From Aphelocoma coerulescens (Eukaryota; Chordata; Aves; Passeriformes; Corvidae), in contig NW_027183511.1 in NCBI RefSeq assembly GCF_041296385.1, positions 186,001 through 250,000 on the forward strand: DNA of 64,000 bases, in the 5' to 3' direction. Of the stretch, positions 46,126 through 56,275 are shown in pieces. A model generated the notes under the pieces. That model worked only from the letters and a program-made list of their open reading frames with translations. It was not told the origin of the DNA and searched no databases. The position numbers were made by a program, and so were the translations under genes. The first letter of the stretch is position 1; each line of letters opens with the position of its first letter.

Positions 46126-46349
46126 TTGATTCTCAGTGCTGCAGGCATAGGAGATCCAGCCACACTGAACTCGAATTCTTCATCAAACATCCCCAACAGG
46201 GTGGCTTTTAAGGAGATCTGAATAGTCTGTCTCTCGTCTGGTGCAATGATGTCCTTCCTGGGCGCAAGCTCGAAGCAGTAGGCCACGTGTGCAGTTGGAG
46301 GCATGAAGGTGAAGTGAGCATCAGTAGGGCCCTTGTTAATCAGATCCAC
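46126..46349 (-). CDS. HYDIN: HYDIN-like exon
   Basis: 224 bp between GCTGCTGCAG and GTAAGG. It reads VDLINKGPTDAHFTFMPP and LLGMFDEEFEFSVAGSP, a full ASH-type beta-domain segment. It enters in phase 0, whereas the upstream exon leaves in phase 1. Confidence 0.88.
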
Positions 46350-47475
46350 CTGCAGCAGCAAGAAAGCAAAATGGAACTACATGTGGAATCTTCCCTTCTT
46401 GGGAGTTATTTTCTAATGAAGCAACTGACACCTGGAAAGGGCAGAAGATGCTTTCTGCTGCTGAACGACAGAAGACAAAAAAATACAACAGGACAAGTTC
46501 TGCCTTTGGGTTTTCATGCAAAGCAATGGTAACTTCACATAACCAGAGTCACCCTGGGGTTATCCCAGAGCAGTCCGCCTCTGGTCAGCATCACCAAGCT
46601 CATTCAGACCTGGCCCTGGGAGCAACGTGAGGTGATTGCAGCTGCGTAGTGAATCACCACAGAGCTGCTGCTGCTGCCCCGGTTAGCACAGCTCCAACAG
46701 TACCATCTACTCATTCGCCTTTTCTCAGATCACGGAAACAATTCGTTGATAAACAATGAGGCACCAGCATGAAACTGTATAGACCATCACCACCTTTTCC
46801 TTCCACAGCCAAGCTTTTGAAAGTGTCTGGCATGATGTAGTACCTCATTTCCTACCTATTTCAGTTGCTCTCTTTGGTTTTTTTGTTTTTTTGTTTTGCA
46901 AACTTGACAATATTGGGGTGGAGGCAAATAGGTAGAAAATTCCTTTACTTTATTTCCAGGAACACTTTTTCTAAAGCCAGAGATGCACCAAGGCTGAAGT
47001 GTGGTGAGGGACTGTTCAGCAAGAGAAAGCACTCCCAAGCCCCCTTGACCAGTGCTGAGCCAGGAGAGTGGATGGCTTTCCTCCGACTGCCAGGAATAGG
47101 CAGGAGGCACTGGACTGTTTTCAATGGACTCGAACTCAAATGCAGCCAGTTTGTTCCAGCTGCTTTTGGACAGCCTGAGCACAAAGCTGATTTGTGTCTG
47201 GGACTGGAACAAAAGCCTCTGCACATGCAGCTTTTTGACCCAGTGTTGCTTTCATGGGGCAAGGCTTTCCCCAGCTGATGGCCAAGGAAGGCTGCCAAAA
47301 AGCAGGGTTTGGGGCTTCATGAACAGCAGACATGCCTTCCTGACCCCTCCAGATTTGAGCAGTACATCAAATATTCCCTGCTCACAACTGCCCAAGTTGC
47401 CAGGAATTCCACAGGTCCACCAGGCTCGCTGCTGCCTCAGGAGGCATCAGGATCCACCCCAACCCTGCTACTCAC
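46350..47475. other. HYDIN intron
   Basis: No additional exon seen that would repair the phase clash between the flanking exons; a very short exon cannot be excluded. Confidence 0.45.
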
Positions 47476-47595
47476 CTCTATGAGCGTGGGGTGTGTTGAC
47501 ATATATGTTCCCAAGGTTCAGTGTATGATAGCTGACTTCAACCCAGGGTCCTTTGCCTTCCCATCTGAGCTTCAAGGGCAGCCTGGTCTCACAGC
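47476..47595 (-). CDS. HYDIN: HYDIN-like exon, phase-1 end
   Basis: 120 bp between CTTCCACAG and GTGAGT. It reads CETRLPLKLRWEGKGP and LNLGNIYVNTPHAHR. It starts in the phase left by exon 56,176-56,275 but ends one base past a codon, which does not fit the next acceptor. Confidence 0.8.
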
Positions 47596-47821
47596 CTGTG
47601 GAAGGATGTCCATTTCAGTACAATAATTCTCTCTGTTATCCTGTATTTTCCAGGCTGCCTCAATGGTAGTCCCTGACTCTGAGCTGGATGCAACCAGCTC
47701 CTGATGCTCCAAGAGAAGATATGGACCCTTTTCTTCCCTCAGGAGATATCCCTTAGGGCTGACTTCCAATTTCTAACCCATTCCTTGGGCTGGTTTCTAA
47801 TTTAGCCACCAGTTTGCTGAG

Positions 47822-48575
47822 TGTTGGGGTTTCAGTTTAGTCCTAGTTTTTTTCTGTTAAAGGAATTTTTTCCCATAGCATGTTGCTAGGAGATAAATGG
47901 CCATACTTGAGAGGAGATAGCCATACTTAAGAAAGACAAAAGGGCCCGGCCAGGCTTTTGTTCTCACCTGGCGGGCAGTTCAGTTCGCTCTCAGCGTCTG
48001 GAGAGAGAAGCCGCGGAGAGAAGAGCTGCTGGTTCCCGTTTTCGGCGTCTTTCCTTTCTGCTGGGAACAACACCGGGGATCCCAAAGCTGCTTTTCCCTG
48101 CCCTGCTGGAGGCTGGGCTGTGGCCGCCCGCCCCGCTGCTGCTTCGAGCCTTCGCTACGCTGTAGCCGTGCTCACCCTGCCTGCCTGGAGCCCCGGGGGG
48201 TTCCCCTTTTGGATACATCTCGTCTGCCACCCGGGATTTGTGTTTGTACCTGCCGCTCCAGCCTACCAGTCCAGCCTGCTGTTTCCGAGAACCCGGGACC
48301 AGCTGCCCACCGGTTTCTGAAGCTCCTTTGTTCCATCCTTCCCCGGGATCCCAGGGCATCAGAGCAGCCGCGTGCTCCCCGAACTCGCTCCGGAGCGCCC
48401 CCTGCAGCCGCGGGGGAACCATCGCACCTGCCCTGCTCACCGGGAGCCGCCAGCGATCCCTGCCGGCTGTGAGCGGAACTGCACCCGAGGGGAAATAGCC
48501 TGACAGCCGAGAAGGCCGGGACTGGGTTTGTGTTTGCTGTTACTGTCATAGTTGTTGTTGTTTTGTTTGACTAGT

Positions 48576-48606
<31 letters not shown>

Positions 48607-48754
48607 AAGAACTGTTATTCCTATTTTCCCACATCTCTGCCTAAAGACCCTTGATTTCAAAATTATAATAACTCAGAGGGAAAGGGGTTACATCTGCCAC
48701 TCCAAGGGAGGCTTCTGCCTTCCTTAGCAGACACCTGTCTTTCAAACCGAGACA
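47822..48754 (+). repeat. 5' LTR of the ERVL-like provirus
   Basis: Starts TGTTGGGGTTTCAG and ends AACCGAGACA (TG...CA termini). It contains a TA dinucleotide run at about 48,574-48,602 just before GTAAAGAACTG. Confidence 0.93.
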
Positions 48755-48759
48755 GATCT

Positions 48760-48777
48760 TGGCGCCCAACGTGGGGC
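48760..48777 (+). promoter_or_regulatory. Primer-binding site, tRNA-Lys type
   Basis: TGGCGCCCAACGTGGGGC, five bases after the 5' LTR, matching the lysine (1,2) tRNA primer site. Class III elements were first named for a leucine primer, so this pairing is notable. Confidence 0.85.
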
Positions 48778-48950
48778 CTGAGGGCATTAAGAGAGAGAGG
48801 TGAAAAAGGAATAACAGTTCCTGAATAACTTAAGTTTGTGTGTTGGATATAGGAACCTTGGTAGGCAGCACTGTGTGGTCTACTTTGCCCTGGTTTGGGT
48901 GGCATGTGGCCGTGGCTATATTCTTCCCCTTTGCAGCTCCCTACTTGAAT

Positions 48951-50897
48951 ATGGGTCCTCTCACTAAGGCTACCATTGCTGTTATCCAGCTTGTGCTATG
49001 GGTCGAGAAGGTGAGGAATTCATGGGTTTTTAACTTCCTCCGGAATGTGGGCACGTGGATAAACGGCTATCACACACTGAGCTCATGTTTTTGGGGTTAT
49101 GTTAACAATGGTACCTTCTGTGAGGAAATGACACCAGGGGAAGTTTTCCCCCAACCCCTCAACCAGTTATTTGGACCCACCCCATCAATTTTTGAAGGGT
49201 TTAGATTCCCTCTGAATACTAACCACCTGCTGCTGGTAGGCCTACTCTATTTAGCATTCAAGGATAAGTTGAGATTGGCTTGGATAACTACCCAGACACC
49301 AGCCCCAGAGACTAGAGATCCTGCCCCGGAGCCTGACCCTGCCCCAGAACCTGACATGGCCCCAGAGAGTAGAGTTCCTACCCCAGAGCCTGATCCTGCC
49401 CCGGAACCTGACACAGCCCCAGACACTAGAGATCCTACCCCAGAGCCTGATTCAGCCCCAGAGCCTGACACAGCCCCAGACACTAGAGACCCTGCCCCAC
49501 AGCCTGATACCGCCCAACAGCCCACCTCAGAAATGGACTACCCGAAATGGGTGGGGGTACTGGCGAAAGGGATGCAGGAGATGTGCCAGGAGATGGGCCA
49601 GGTGCGCAAGGAGATATGCCAGGAGATGGGCCAGGTGCGCCAGGAGATGGGCCAGGTGCACCAGGGGATATGCCAATTGCTAAGGGAATACACCTCCTCA
49701 GCTAGTGAAAAAACCTCTCCCTGCCCCAAAGAGGGTGAGTCCGATGGTGCAGCAGTGGAACCCACAGATGTTACAACCGCCCAGGTTTCAGCTGAACCCC
49801 AAGGACAAGTACAGCCAGCAGCAGTCGCCCCTGTGCAAAGGAGGAAGTGTAAGACCAAATCAGTACGACCAGTTAATGATGATGGGGAACCAGGGCCCTC
49901 ACAACCAGCAGGGGAGCCAGAGCCAGAAATCATCATTGAGTCCCTGTCGTACGACAGTCTCCGTGGTATGCGAGATGACATTGTGCGAAGGGGGCGTGAG
50001 CCTTATACCACCTGGCTGCTTCGGGTTTGGGACCTCATGGGCACAAGTGTGCAATTGGATAGTGGTGAGGCAAGGTATCTGGGATCGTTGACCCAGGACC
50101 CAGGTGTGAACCAGGTATTTGTGAGGGAGCCAGGACCCCTTTCTCTCTGGGACCGGCTCTTAATGAGTGTGAGAGAAAGGTTCATTCACAAAGAGAGAAT
50201 GCAGGAGTACCATCATAGAATGCAGTGGAAGACACTTGAGGAAGGGATCCAACAGCTAAGAGAGGTGGCAGTATTAGAGGTACTCTTTGGGAGGGATGGA
50301 CAGCACGGTAATGACCCCGATAAGGTCAGGTGCACAGGACAGATGATGTGGAACCTGGCAAGACTAGGGCCATCGCAATACACCACCTTCATTGCAACCA
50401 TTGATGCTGACAATAACCGAGAAACAGTGGGCTCTGTTGCCAACAAGCTCAGGAATTATGACAGTATGGTCAATGGTCCACTGAAAACTCATGTCTCTGC
50501 TGTGGTCCAGGACCTCAAAGAGGAGATAAAGGAGATAAGGGAGGAGATGAGGAAGGTCAGTGTGGCACCAGTGCGAGTCACAGGCCCCCAGGTCAGAGCC
50601 CGTCGTCCCCCTGCTAGAGAGAGAGGGTACACCCCACGAGCTGAGCTGTGGTTTTTCCTGTGTGAGCATGGGGAAGACATGAGAAGGTGGGATGGGAAAC
50701 CTACCTCTGTCCTGGCAGCGCGGGTGCGTGAACTCAAGGAGGGAGGCACTAACCGAGGGGGTTCCGCTAAGGTGAAAGTAGCCTCAGCCTCCCGTGACCG
50801 AGCTGCCAGGTATTACAGACAGGAGGATGATATGTCAGATCCCCTCGAAGGTACCTCTAGTATGTATGCCCAGGGAAAGAATGATAACCAGGGCTAG
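48951..50897 (+). CDS. gag: gag-like protein of the ERVL-like provirus
   Basis: 648 codons from the first in-frame ATG; the frame is open upstream to 48,840 but starts there with GTG after a TAA. The N-terminal part has hydrophobic stretches that look membrane-associated. Then come about four 19-residue repeats built on APEPDPAPEPD (about 49,300-49,515), a heptad coiled-coil-like run (CQEMGQVRKEICQEMG) at about 49,575-49,680, and a capsid-like helical region. I see no CCHC zinc knuckle. It ends in TAG at 50,895-50,897. It has no stop or frameshift and is probably translatable. Confidence 0.85.
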   Translation: MGPLTKATIAVIQLVLWVEKVRNSWVFNFLRNVGTWINGYHTLSSCFWGYVNNGTFCEEMTPGEVFPQPLNQLFGPTPSIFEGFRFPLNTNHLLLVGLLYLAFKDKLRLAWITTQTPAPETRDPAPEPDPAPEPDMAPESRVPTPEPDPAPEPDTAPDTRDPTPEPDSAPEPDTAPDTRDPAPQPDTAQQPTSEMDYPKWVGVLAKGMQEMCQEMGQVRKEICQEMGQVRQEMGQVHQGICQLLREYTSSASEKTSPCPKEGESDGAAVEPTDVTTAQVSAEPQGQVQPAAVAPVQRRKCKTKSVRPVNDDGEPGPSQPAGEPEPEIIIESLSYDSLRGMRDDIVRRGREPYTTWLLRVWDLMGTSVQLDSGEARYLGSLTQDPGVNQVFVREPGPLSLWDRLLMSVRERFIHKERMQEYHHRMQWKTLEEGIQQLREVAVLEVLFGRDGQHGNDPDKVRCTGQMMWNLARLGPSQYTTFIATIDADNNRETVGSVANKLRNYDSMVNGPLKTHVSAVVQDLKEEIKEIREEMRKVSVAPVRVTGPQVRARRPPARERGYTPRAELWFFLCEHGEDMRRWDGKPTSVLAARVRELKEGGTNRGGSAKVKVASASRDRAARYYRQEDDMSDPLEGTSSMYAQGKNDNQG

Positions 50898-50916
50898 AGG
50901 GGCCCTGCCTCTAGCC
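50892..50916 (+). promoter_or_regulatory. UAG readthrough hairpin at gag/pol junction
   Basis: GGCTAGAGG pairs perfectly with CCTCTAGCC across a 7-base loop (GGCCCTG). The gag stop codon is inside the 5' strand of this 9-bp stem. The frame stays open after the stop straight into protease, so stop-codon readthrough is the likely way pol is made, as in gammaretroviruses. Confidence 0.65.
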
Positions 50917-53900
50917 AGGAAGAGGCACGGGAGAACCGGGTTTTCTGGACAGTGTGGATCCGATGGCCTGGCACATCAGAGCCACAAAAATATGATGCAT
51001 TGGTTGATACTGGGGCACAGTGTACTTTAATGCCATCGGGACATGTGGGGGCAGAACCTGTATCCATTGCTGGGGTGACCGGGGGATCACAGCAGTTGAC
51101 CCTTTTGGAAGCTGAGGTGAGCCTGACTGGGAAGGAGTGGCAAAAGCATCCGATTGTGACCGGCCCAGAGGCCCCGTGTATTCTGGGCATAGACTTCCTG
51201 AGGAATGGCTATTACAAAGACCCAAAGGGACTCAGGTGGGCGTTTGGGATTGCTGCTGTGGAGGCAGAGGGCATTAGGCAGTTGAACACCCTGTCCGGAC
51301 TGTGTGAGAATCCTTCTGCAGTTGGGCTCCTGAAAGTGGAAGAGCAACGAGTGCCAATTGCCACCTCGACAGTGCACCGCCGGCAGTATCGGACGAATCG
51401 AGATGCTGTGATTCCCATCCACAAGATGATTCGTGAGCTGGAGAGCCAAGGGGTGGTCAGCAAGACCCACTCACCCTTCAACAGCCCCATTTGGCCTGTG
51501 CGCAAGTCTGATGGGGAATGGAGATTGACTGTGGACTATCGTGCCTTGAATGAAGTGACTCCACCGCTGAGCGCTGCTGTGCCCGACATGTTGGAGCTCC
51601 AGTATGAGCTGGAGTCCAAAGCAGCAAAGTGGTATGCCACTATTGACATTGCCAATGCATTTTTCTCCATTCCTCTGGCAGCAGAGTGCAGGCCTCAGTT
51701 TGCTTTCACCTGGAGGGGTGTGCAGTACACCTGGAACCGACTGCCCCAGGGGTGGAAGCACAGTCCCACCATCTGCCATGGACTGATCCAGGCTGCACTG
51801 GAAAAGGGTGAGGCCCCAGAACATCTGCAGTACATTGATGACATCATTGTGTGGGGGAACACCGCAACAGAAGTGTTTGAGAAAGGAGAGAGAATAATCC
51901 AAATTCTCCTAAAAGCTGGTTTCGCCATCAAGAAGAGCAAAGTCAAGGGGCCTGCCCGAGAGATCCAGTTCCTGGGAGTGAAGTGGCAAGATGGACGGCG
52001 TCAGATTCCCACTGAGGTCATCAATAAGATCACTGCGATGTCTCCACCAACCAACAAGAAGGAAACACAAGCTTTCCTAGGCGCCATAGGTTTCTGGAGG
52101 ATGCACATTCCCGAGTACAGCCAGATTGTGAGTCCTCTTTACCTGGTTACCCGCAAGAAGAACGATTTCCACTGGGGCCCTGAACAGCAGCAAGCCTTTG
52201 CCCAGATCAAGCAGGAAATCGCTCACGCCGTAGCCCTTGGCCCAGTCAGGACAGGACCAGAGGTGAAGAACGTGCTCTACTCTGCAGCCGGGAACAATGG
52301 TCTGTCCTGGAGCCTCTGGCAGAAGGTGCCTGGTGAGACTCGTGGCCGACCGCTGGGATTCTGGAGCCGAAGCTACAGAGGGTCCGAAGCCAACTACACT
52401 CCCACAGAGAAAGAAATCTTGGCAGCCTATGAAGGAGTCCAAGCTGCCTCAGAGGTAATTGGAACTGAGGCACAACTCCTCCTGGCACCCCGACTACCGG
52501 TGCTGGGGTGGATGTTCAAAGGAAAGGTTCCCTCCACGCATCACGCCACTGATGCTACTTGGAGCAAATGGATCGCCCTCATCACGCAGCGCGCCCGAAT
52601 TGGAAACCCAAGTCGCCCTGGGATCTTGGAAATAATTACGAACTGGCCAGAAGGTGAGACTTTTGGGTTATCTTCTGAAGAAGAAGAGGAGCAGGTGACG
52701 CGTGCTGAAGAAGCCCCACCATACAACGAGCTACCAGAGAGTGAAAGACAATATGCCCTCTTCACTGATGGTTCCTGCCGAATTGTAGGCGCTAGCCGGA
52801 AATGGAAAGCCGCTGTATGGAGCCCCACACGACAAGTTGCACAGGCTACGGAAGGAGAAGGTGGATCGAGCCAATTTGCTGAACTCAAAGCCGTTCAATT
52901 AGCTCTGGACATTGCTGAAAGAGAGAAGTGGCCAAAGCTCTACCTTTACACTGATTCATGGATGGTAGCCAATGCTCTGTGGGGTTGGCTGGAAAGGTGG
53001 AATAAGGCAAAATGGCAGCGCAGAGGAAAACCAATCTGGGCTGCTGAGGAGTGGAAAGACATTGCCGCTCGAGTAGAGAAGCTATCTGTGAAGGTCCGTC
53101 ATGTAGATGCTCACATTCCCAAGAGCCGGGCTAATGAAGAACATCGTAATAACAAGCAGGTAGATCAGGCTGCGAAAATAGAGGTGTCCCAGATAGACCT
53201 GGATTGGCAACATAAAGGAGAGTTGTTCCTAGCTCGATGGGCCCATGATGCCTCAGGCCATCAGGGCAGAGATGCCACCTATAAGTGGGCACGAGACCGA
53301 GGGGTGGATCTAACCATGGACAGTATCTCCCAGGTGATCCATGACTGTGAGACATGCGCTGCGATCAAGCAGGCCAAGCGGGTGAAGCCCCTGTGGTATG
53401 GTGGGCGGTGGTCCAAATACAAGTATGGGGAGGCCTGGCAGGTTGATTACATCACACTGCCTCAAACCCGCCAAGGCAAGCGCCATGTGCTCACAATGGT
53501 AGAAGCCACCACAGGATGGCTGGAGACCTACCCTGTGCCTCACGCTACTGCCCGGAACACCATCCTGGGCCTTGAAAAGCAAGTCCTTTGGAGGCATGGT
53601 ACCCCTGAGAGGATTGAATCTGACAATGGGACTCACTTCAAGAACAGCCTTATAAACACCTGGGCTAGAGAACATGGCATTGAGTGGGTGTACCACATCC
53701 CTTACCATGCACCAGCAGCTGGGAAGGTTGAGCGGTGTAATGGACTGCTTAAAACCACCTTGAAGGCACTGGGTGGGGGGAGTTTCAAAAACTGGGAGGT
53801 GCATTTAGCAAAAGCCACCTGGTTAGTTAACACCCGAGGCTCCACCAGCCGAGCCGGCCCTGCCCAATCCGAACCCCTACAAACAACAGATGGGGATAAG

Positions 53901-54080
53901 GTTCCAGTGGTGCACATGAGAGGTATGCTTGGAAAAACTGTTTGGGTAAAGTCTGCCTTGAGCAAAGACAAACCCATCCGTGGGGTTGTTTTTGCTCAGG
54001 GACCAGGTTGTACCTGGTGGGTGATGCAAAGGGATGGAGAGACCCGATGCATACCTCAAGGGGACCTTGTTTTAGGGTGA
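50898..54080 (+). CDS. pol: pol polyprotein of the ERVL-like provirus: PR-RT-RH-IN
   Basis: Open for about 1,060 codons after the gag UAG. Protease DTGA at 51,006; reverse transcriptase with IDIANAFFSIPL, LPQGWKHSPT and YIDD at 51,831-51,842; RNase H with FTDGSC at about 52,761, YTDSW and a later HVDAH; integrase with the H-H-C-C finger (53,240-53,360), catalytic Asp in WQVDY (about 53,443), Asp in ESDNG and Glu in KVERCNG. I see no dUTPase domain. All catalytic residues I can identify are present, so enzymatic integrity is plausible. Confidence 0.92.
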   Translation, partial: RGPASSQEEARENRVFWTVWIRWPGTSEPQKYDALVDTGAQCTLMPSGHVGAEPVSIAGVTGGSQQLTLLEAEVSLTGKEWQKHPIVTGPEAPCILGIDFLRNGYYKDPKGLRWAFGIAAVEAEGIRQLNTLSGLCENPSAVGLLKVEEQRVPIATSTVHRRQYRTNRDAVIPIHKMIRELESQGVVSKTHSPFNSPIWPVRKSDGEWRLTVDYRALNEVTPPLSAAVPDMLELQYELESKAAKWYATIDIANAFFSIPLAAECRPQFAFTWRGVQYTWNRLPQGWKHSPTICHGLIQAALEKGEAPEHLQYIDDIIVWGNTATEVFEKGERIIQILLKAGFAIKKSKVKGPAREIQFLGVKWQDGRRQIPTEVINKITAMSPPTNKKETQAFLGAIGFWRMHIPEYSQIVSPLYLVTRKKNDFHWGPEQQQAFAQIKQEIAHAVALGPVRTGPEVKNVLYSAAGNNGLSWSLWQKVPGETRGRPLGFWSRSYRGSEANYTPTEKEILAAYEGVQAASEVIGTEAQLLLAPRLPVLGWMFKGKVPSTHHATDATWSKWIALITQRARIGNPSRPGILEIITNWPEGETFGLSSEEEEEQVTRAEEAPPYNELPESERQYALFTDGSCRIVGASRKWKAAVWSPTRQVAQATEGEGGSSQFAELKAVQLALDIAEREKWPKLYLYTDSWMVANALWGWLERWNKAKWQRRGKPIWAAEEWKDIAARVEKLSVKVRHVDAHIPKSRANEEHRNNKQVDQAAKIEVSQIDLDWQHKGELFLARWAHDASGHQGRDATYKWARDRGVDLTMDSISQVIHDCETCAAIKQAKRVKPLWYGGRWSKYKYGEAWQVDYITLPQTRQGKRHVLTMVEATTGWLETYPVPHATARNTILGLEKQVLWRHGTPERIESDNGTHFKNSLINTWAREHGIEWVYHIPYHAPAAGKVERCNGLLKTTLKALGGGSFKNWEVHLAKATWLVNTRGSTSRAGPAQSEPLQTTDGDKVPVVHMRGMLGKTVWVKSALSKDKPIRGVVFAQGPGCTWWVMQRDGETRCIPQGDLVLG

Positions 54081-54216
54081 ACTACCCATGGCTCTGTACT
54101 TGTATCAGTATCAGCATGTACATATGTATATAATTTAGGTGATGCTTGTATTTATATGGTTAAAAAGTTAAGTTTCATGTAACATGTTAGTATGGAAAAA
54201 AATTCGGGGTGGATAA
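54081..54216 (+). other. pol-LTR junction, no env
   Basis: Only 136 bp separate the pol stop from the 3' LTR, including a purine-rich run (GGAAAAAAATTCGGGG) that may serve as the polypurine tract. There is no room for env. Confidence 0.8.
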
Positions 54217-54970
54217 TGTTGGGGTTTCAGTTTAGTCCTAGTTTTTTTCTGTTAAAGGAATTTTTTCCCATAGCATGTTGCTAGGAGATAAATGGCCATA
54301 CTTGAGAGGAGATAGCCATACTTAAGAAAGACAAAAGGGCCCGGCCAGGCTTTTGTTCTCACCTGGCGGGCAGTTCAGTTCGCTCTCAGCGTCTGGAGAG
54401 AGAAGCCGCGGAGAGAAGAGCTGCTGGTTCCCGTTTTCGGCGTCTTTCCTTTCTGCTGGGAACAACACCGGGGATCCCAAAGCTGCTTTTCCCTGCCCTG
54501 CTGGAGGCTGGGCTGTGGCCGCCCGCCCCGCTGCTGCTTCGAGCCTTCGCTACGCTGTAGCCGTGCTCACCCTGCCTGCCTGGAGCCCCGGGGGGTTCCC
54601 CTTTTGGATACATCTCGTCTGCCACCCGGGATTTGTGTTTGTACCTGCTGCTCCAGCCTACCAGTCCAGCCTGCTGTTTCCGAGAACCCGGGACCAGCTG
54701 CCCACCGGTTTCTGAAGCTCCTTTGTTCCATCCTTCCCCGGGATCCCAGGGCATCAGAGCAGCCGCGTGCTCCCCGAACTCGCTCCGGAGCGCCCCCTGC
54801 AGCCGCGGGGGAACCATCGCACCTGCCCTGCTCACCGGGAGCCGCCAGCGATCCCTGCCGGCTGTGAGCGGAACTGCACCCGAGGGGAAATAGCCTGACA
54901 GCCGAGAAGGCCGGGACTGGGTTTGTGTTTGCTGTTACTGTCATAGTTGTTGTTGTTTTGTTTGACTAGT

Positions 54971-55001
<31 letters not shown>

Positions 55002-55149
55002 AAGAACTGTTATTCCTATTTTCCCACATCTCTGCCTAAAGACCCTTGATTTCAAAATTATAATAACTCAGAGGGAAAGGGGTTACATCTGCCACTCCAA
55101 GGGAGGCTTCTGCCTTCCTTAGCAGACACCTGTCTTTCAAACCGAGACA
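54217..55149 (+). repeat. 3' LTR of the ERVL-like provirus
   Basis: 933 bp, with one visible difference from the 5' LTR, followed by CTGAG. Confidence 0.93.
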
Positions 55150-55164
55150 CTGAGTTTAAAACAT

Positions 55165-55452
55165 CTCTGATGTCCTGTAGTGACAGGACAAGGAGTAATG
55201 GGTACAGACTGAAAAAAAGGAAATTTAGGTTAGATACTAGGAAGAAATTTTTACTGTGAGGGTGGTGAGACACTAGAACAGGCTGCCCAGGGACTTTGTG
55301 GAGGTTCCAGCCCCAAAAGTGTTCAAAGCCAGGCTGGATGGGGCTTGGAGCTACCTGGTCTAGTGGCAGATAGCCCTGCCCATGGCAGGAGGCTTGGGAC
55401 TAGGGGATCTTTAAAGTCCATTCCATCCTTAACATACTTAACGTGATTCTAT
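55165..55452 (+). mobile_element. CR1 LINE 3' end fragment
   Basis: The typical CR1 tail: a GACAGGACAAGGAGTAATGG segment, AGGCTGCCCAGGGA, and the terminal GTGATTCTATGG. It is 5'-truncated, in the usual CR1 manner. Confidence 0.88.
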
Positions 55453-56175
55453 GGGTTCCTTCCCATGCACTTAGAGGAGCTTTGAAATCCATCCAGTGAA
55501 GGCACAAAGCTCATAAAGAGTTTGGCAATTGCTACCTGGCACATTGGGTTTTGTAGGTGGCCCAGCAGCACAGGACTCTGTTGCCAAAGCCCTCAACTTC
55601 TGACACTCAGCACTGTGTTCTATTTCCACAGACTGAGAGCTGTAAGGTGACAATTCCCACACAGGAGAGAAGCAGGTGCTGGCCAAGGGTGGTCCTTCCA
55701 CAAACACCCGAGGCTCTGCGGGCCTCAGCCACCTCTGGTCTGGTGATGTCTGGGCAGTGGGAGGTGATCCAGGGTCAGGGAGCACATTTCTAACTCAGCT
55801 CCCACTGCCTGATGATGGATCCATGTAAAATGGACCCATCCTGGAGGTCAGTGGTCTAGAAGGACTTAGTGCTCATTCACTAAAGCTCTTCTGCTCTGTA
55901 GCTCTTTGGCCTTTGAGGAAATGCTGGCAAAGCCATGGCATGAAAGCTTCTCCCTGCACTGCCTGGGTTGTTCTGGGATCAGTAATCCAGACACAGGTGC
56001 TCTGAGCCCTGGCCTTGCACAGGAGACTCCCTGGAAGCTGCAGGGACAGTGGGGATGTGCCAGCACTGCCCCGCTGACCACGGACTCTTCCCAGCAGTTA
56101 CGTGGGAGCCCAACAGGCTCGGGCTTGCACCATGGCTTCACTGTGGGCGAGAGGAGCAGGGGAAAGGAGCTGTAC
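55453..56175. other. HYDIN intron, nothing recognised
   Basis: No exon, LTR or LINE that I can name. Confidence 0.4.
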
Positions 56176-56275
56176 CTGATATGTTGCAGTAAGCCACACT
56201 TTGATACTCTAGCACTTCTTGGGGTTTAAAGGTCACCTTGACTTTGGCCGAACAATTTGGCCCGATCTCTCCCTC
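56176..56275 (-). CDS. HYDIN: HYDIN-like exon
   Basis: 100 bp between TTGTTTTAG and GTACAG. It reads EGEIGPNCSAKVKVTFKP and VAYCNIS, and continues in phase into exon 47,476-47,595. Confidence 0.87.

Larger units (their letters stand above)
47822..55149 (+). mobile_element. Young ERVL-like (class III) provirus without env
   Basis: A 7.3-kb provirus with two 933-bp LTRs (47,822-48,754 and 54,217-55,149) that differ at one visible base (C/T at the TACCTGC[C/T]GCTCC position). The target duplication is CTGAG (47,817-47,821 and 55,150-55,154). It has a tRNA-Lys-type primer site, open gag and pol in one frame separated by a single UAG, and no env between pol and the 3' LTR. Pol resembles class III ERVs in its RNase H and integrase spacing. 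It is antisense in the HYDIN intron between exons 56,176 and 47,595. Confidence 0.93.

Noticed and set aside
48840..48950. gag of the ERVL-like provirus starting at 48,840
   Set aside because: That position is GTG after an in-frame TAA; the first ATG in frame is 48,951. Non-AUG initiation cannot be excluded but is not supported.
49300..49515. Possible CRISPR-like or minisatellite array
   Set aside because: The repeats are in-frame coding repeats of about 57 bp with no spacers; the window is from a vertebrate.
49247..49525. Minus-strand repeat protein of Gly/Ser type
   Set aside because: Antisense reading of the APEPD repeats in gag.
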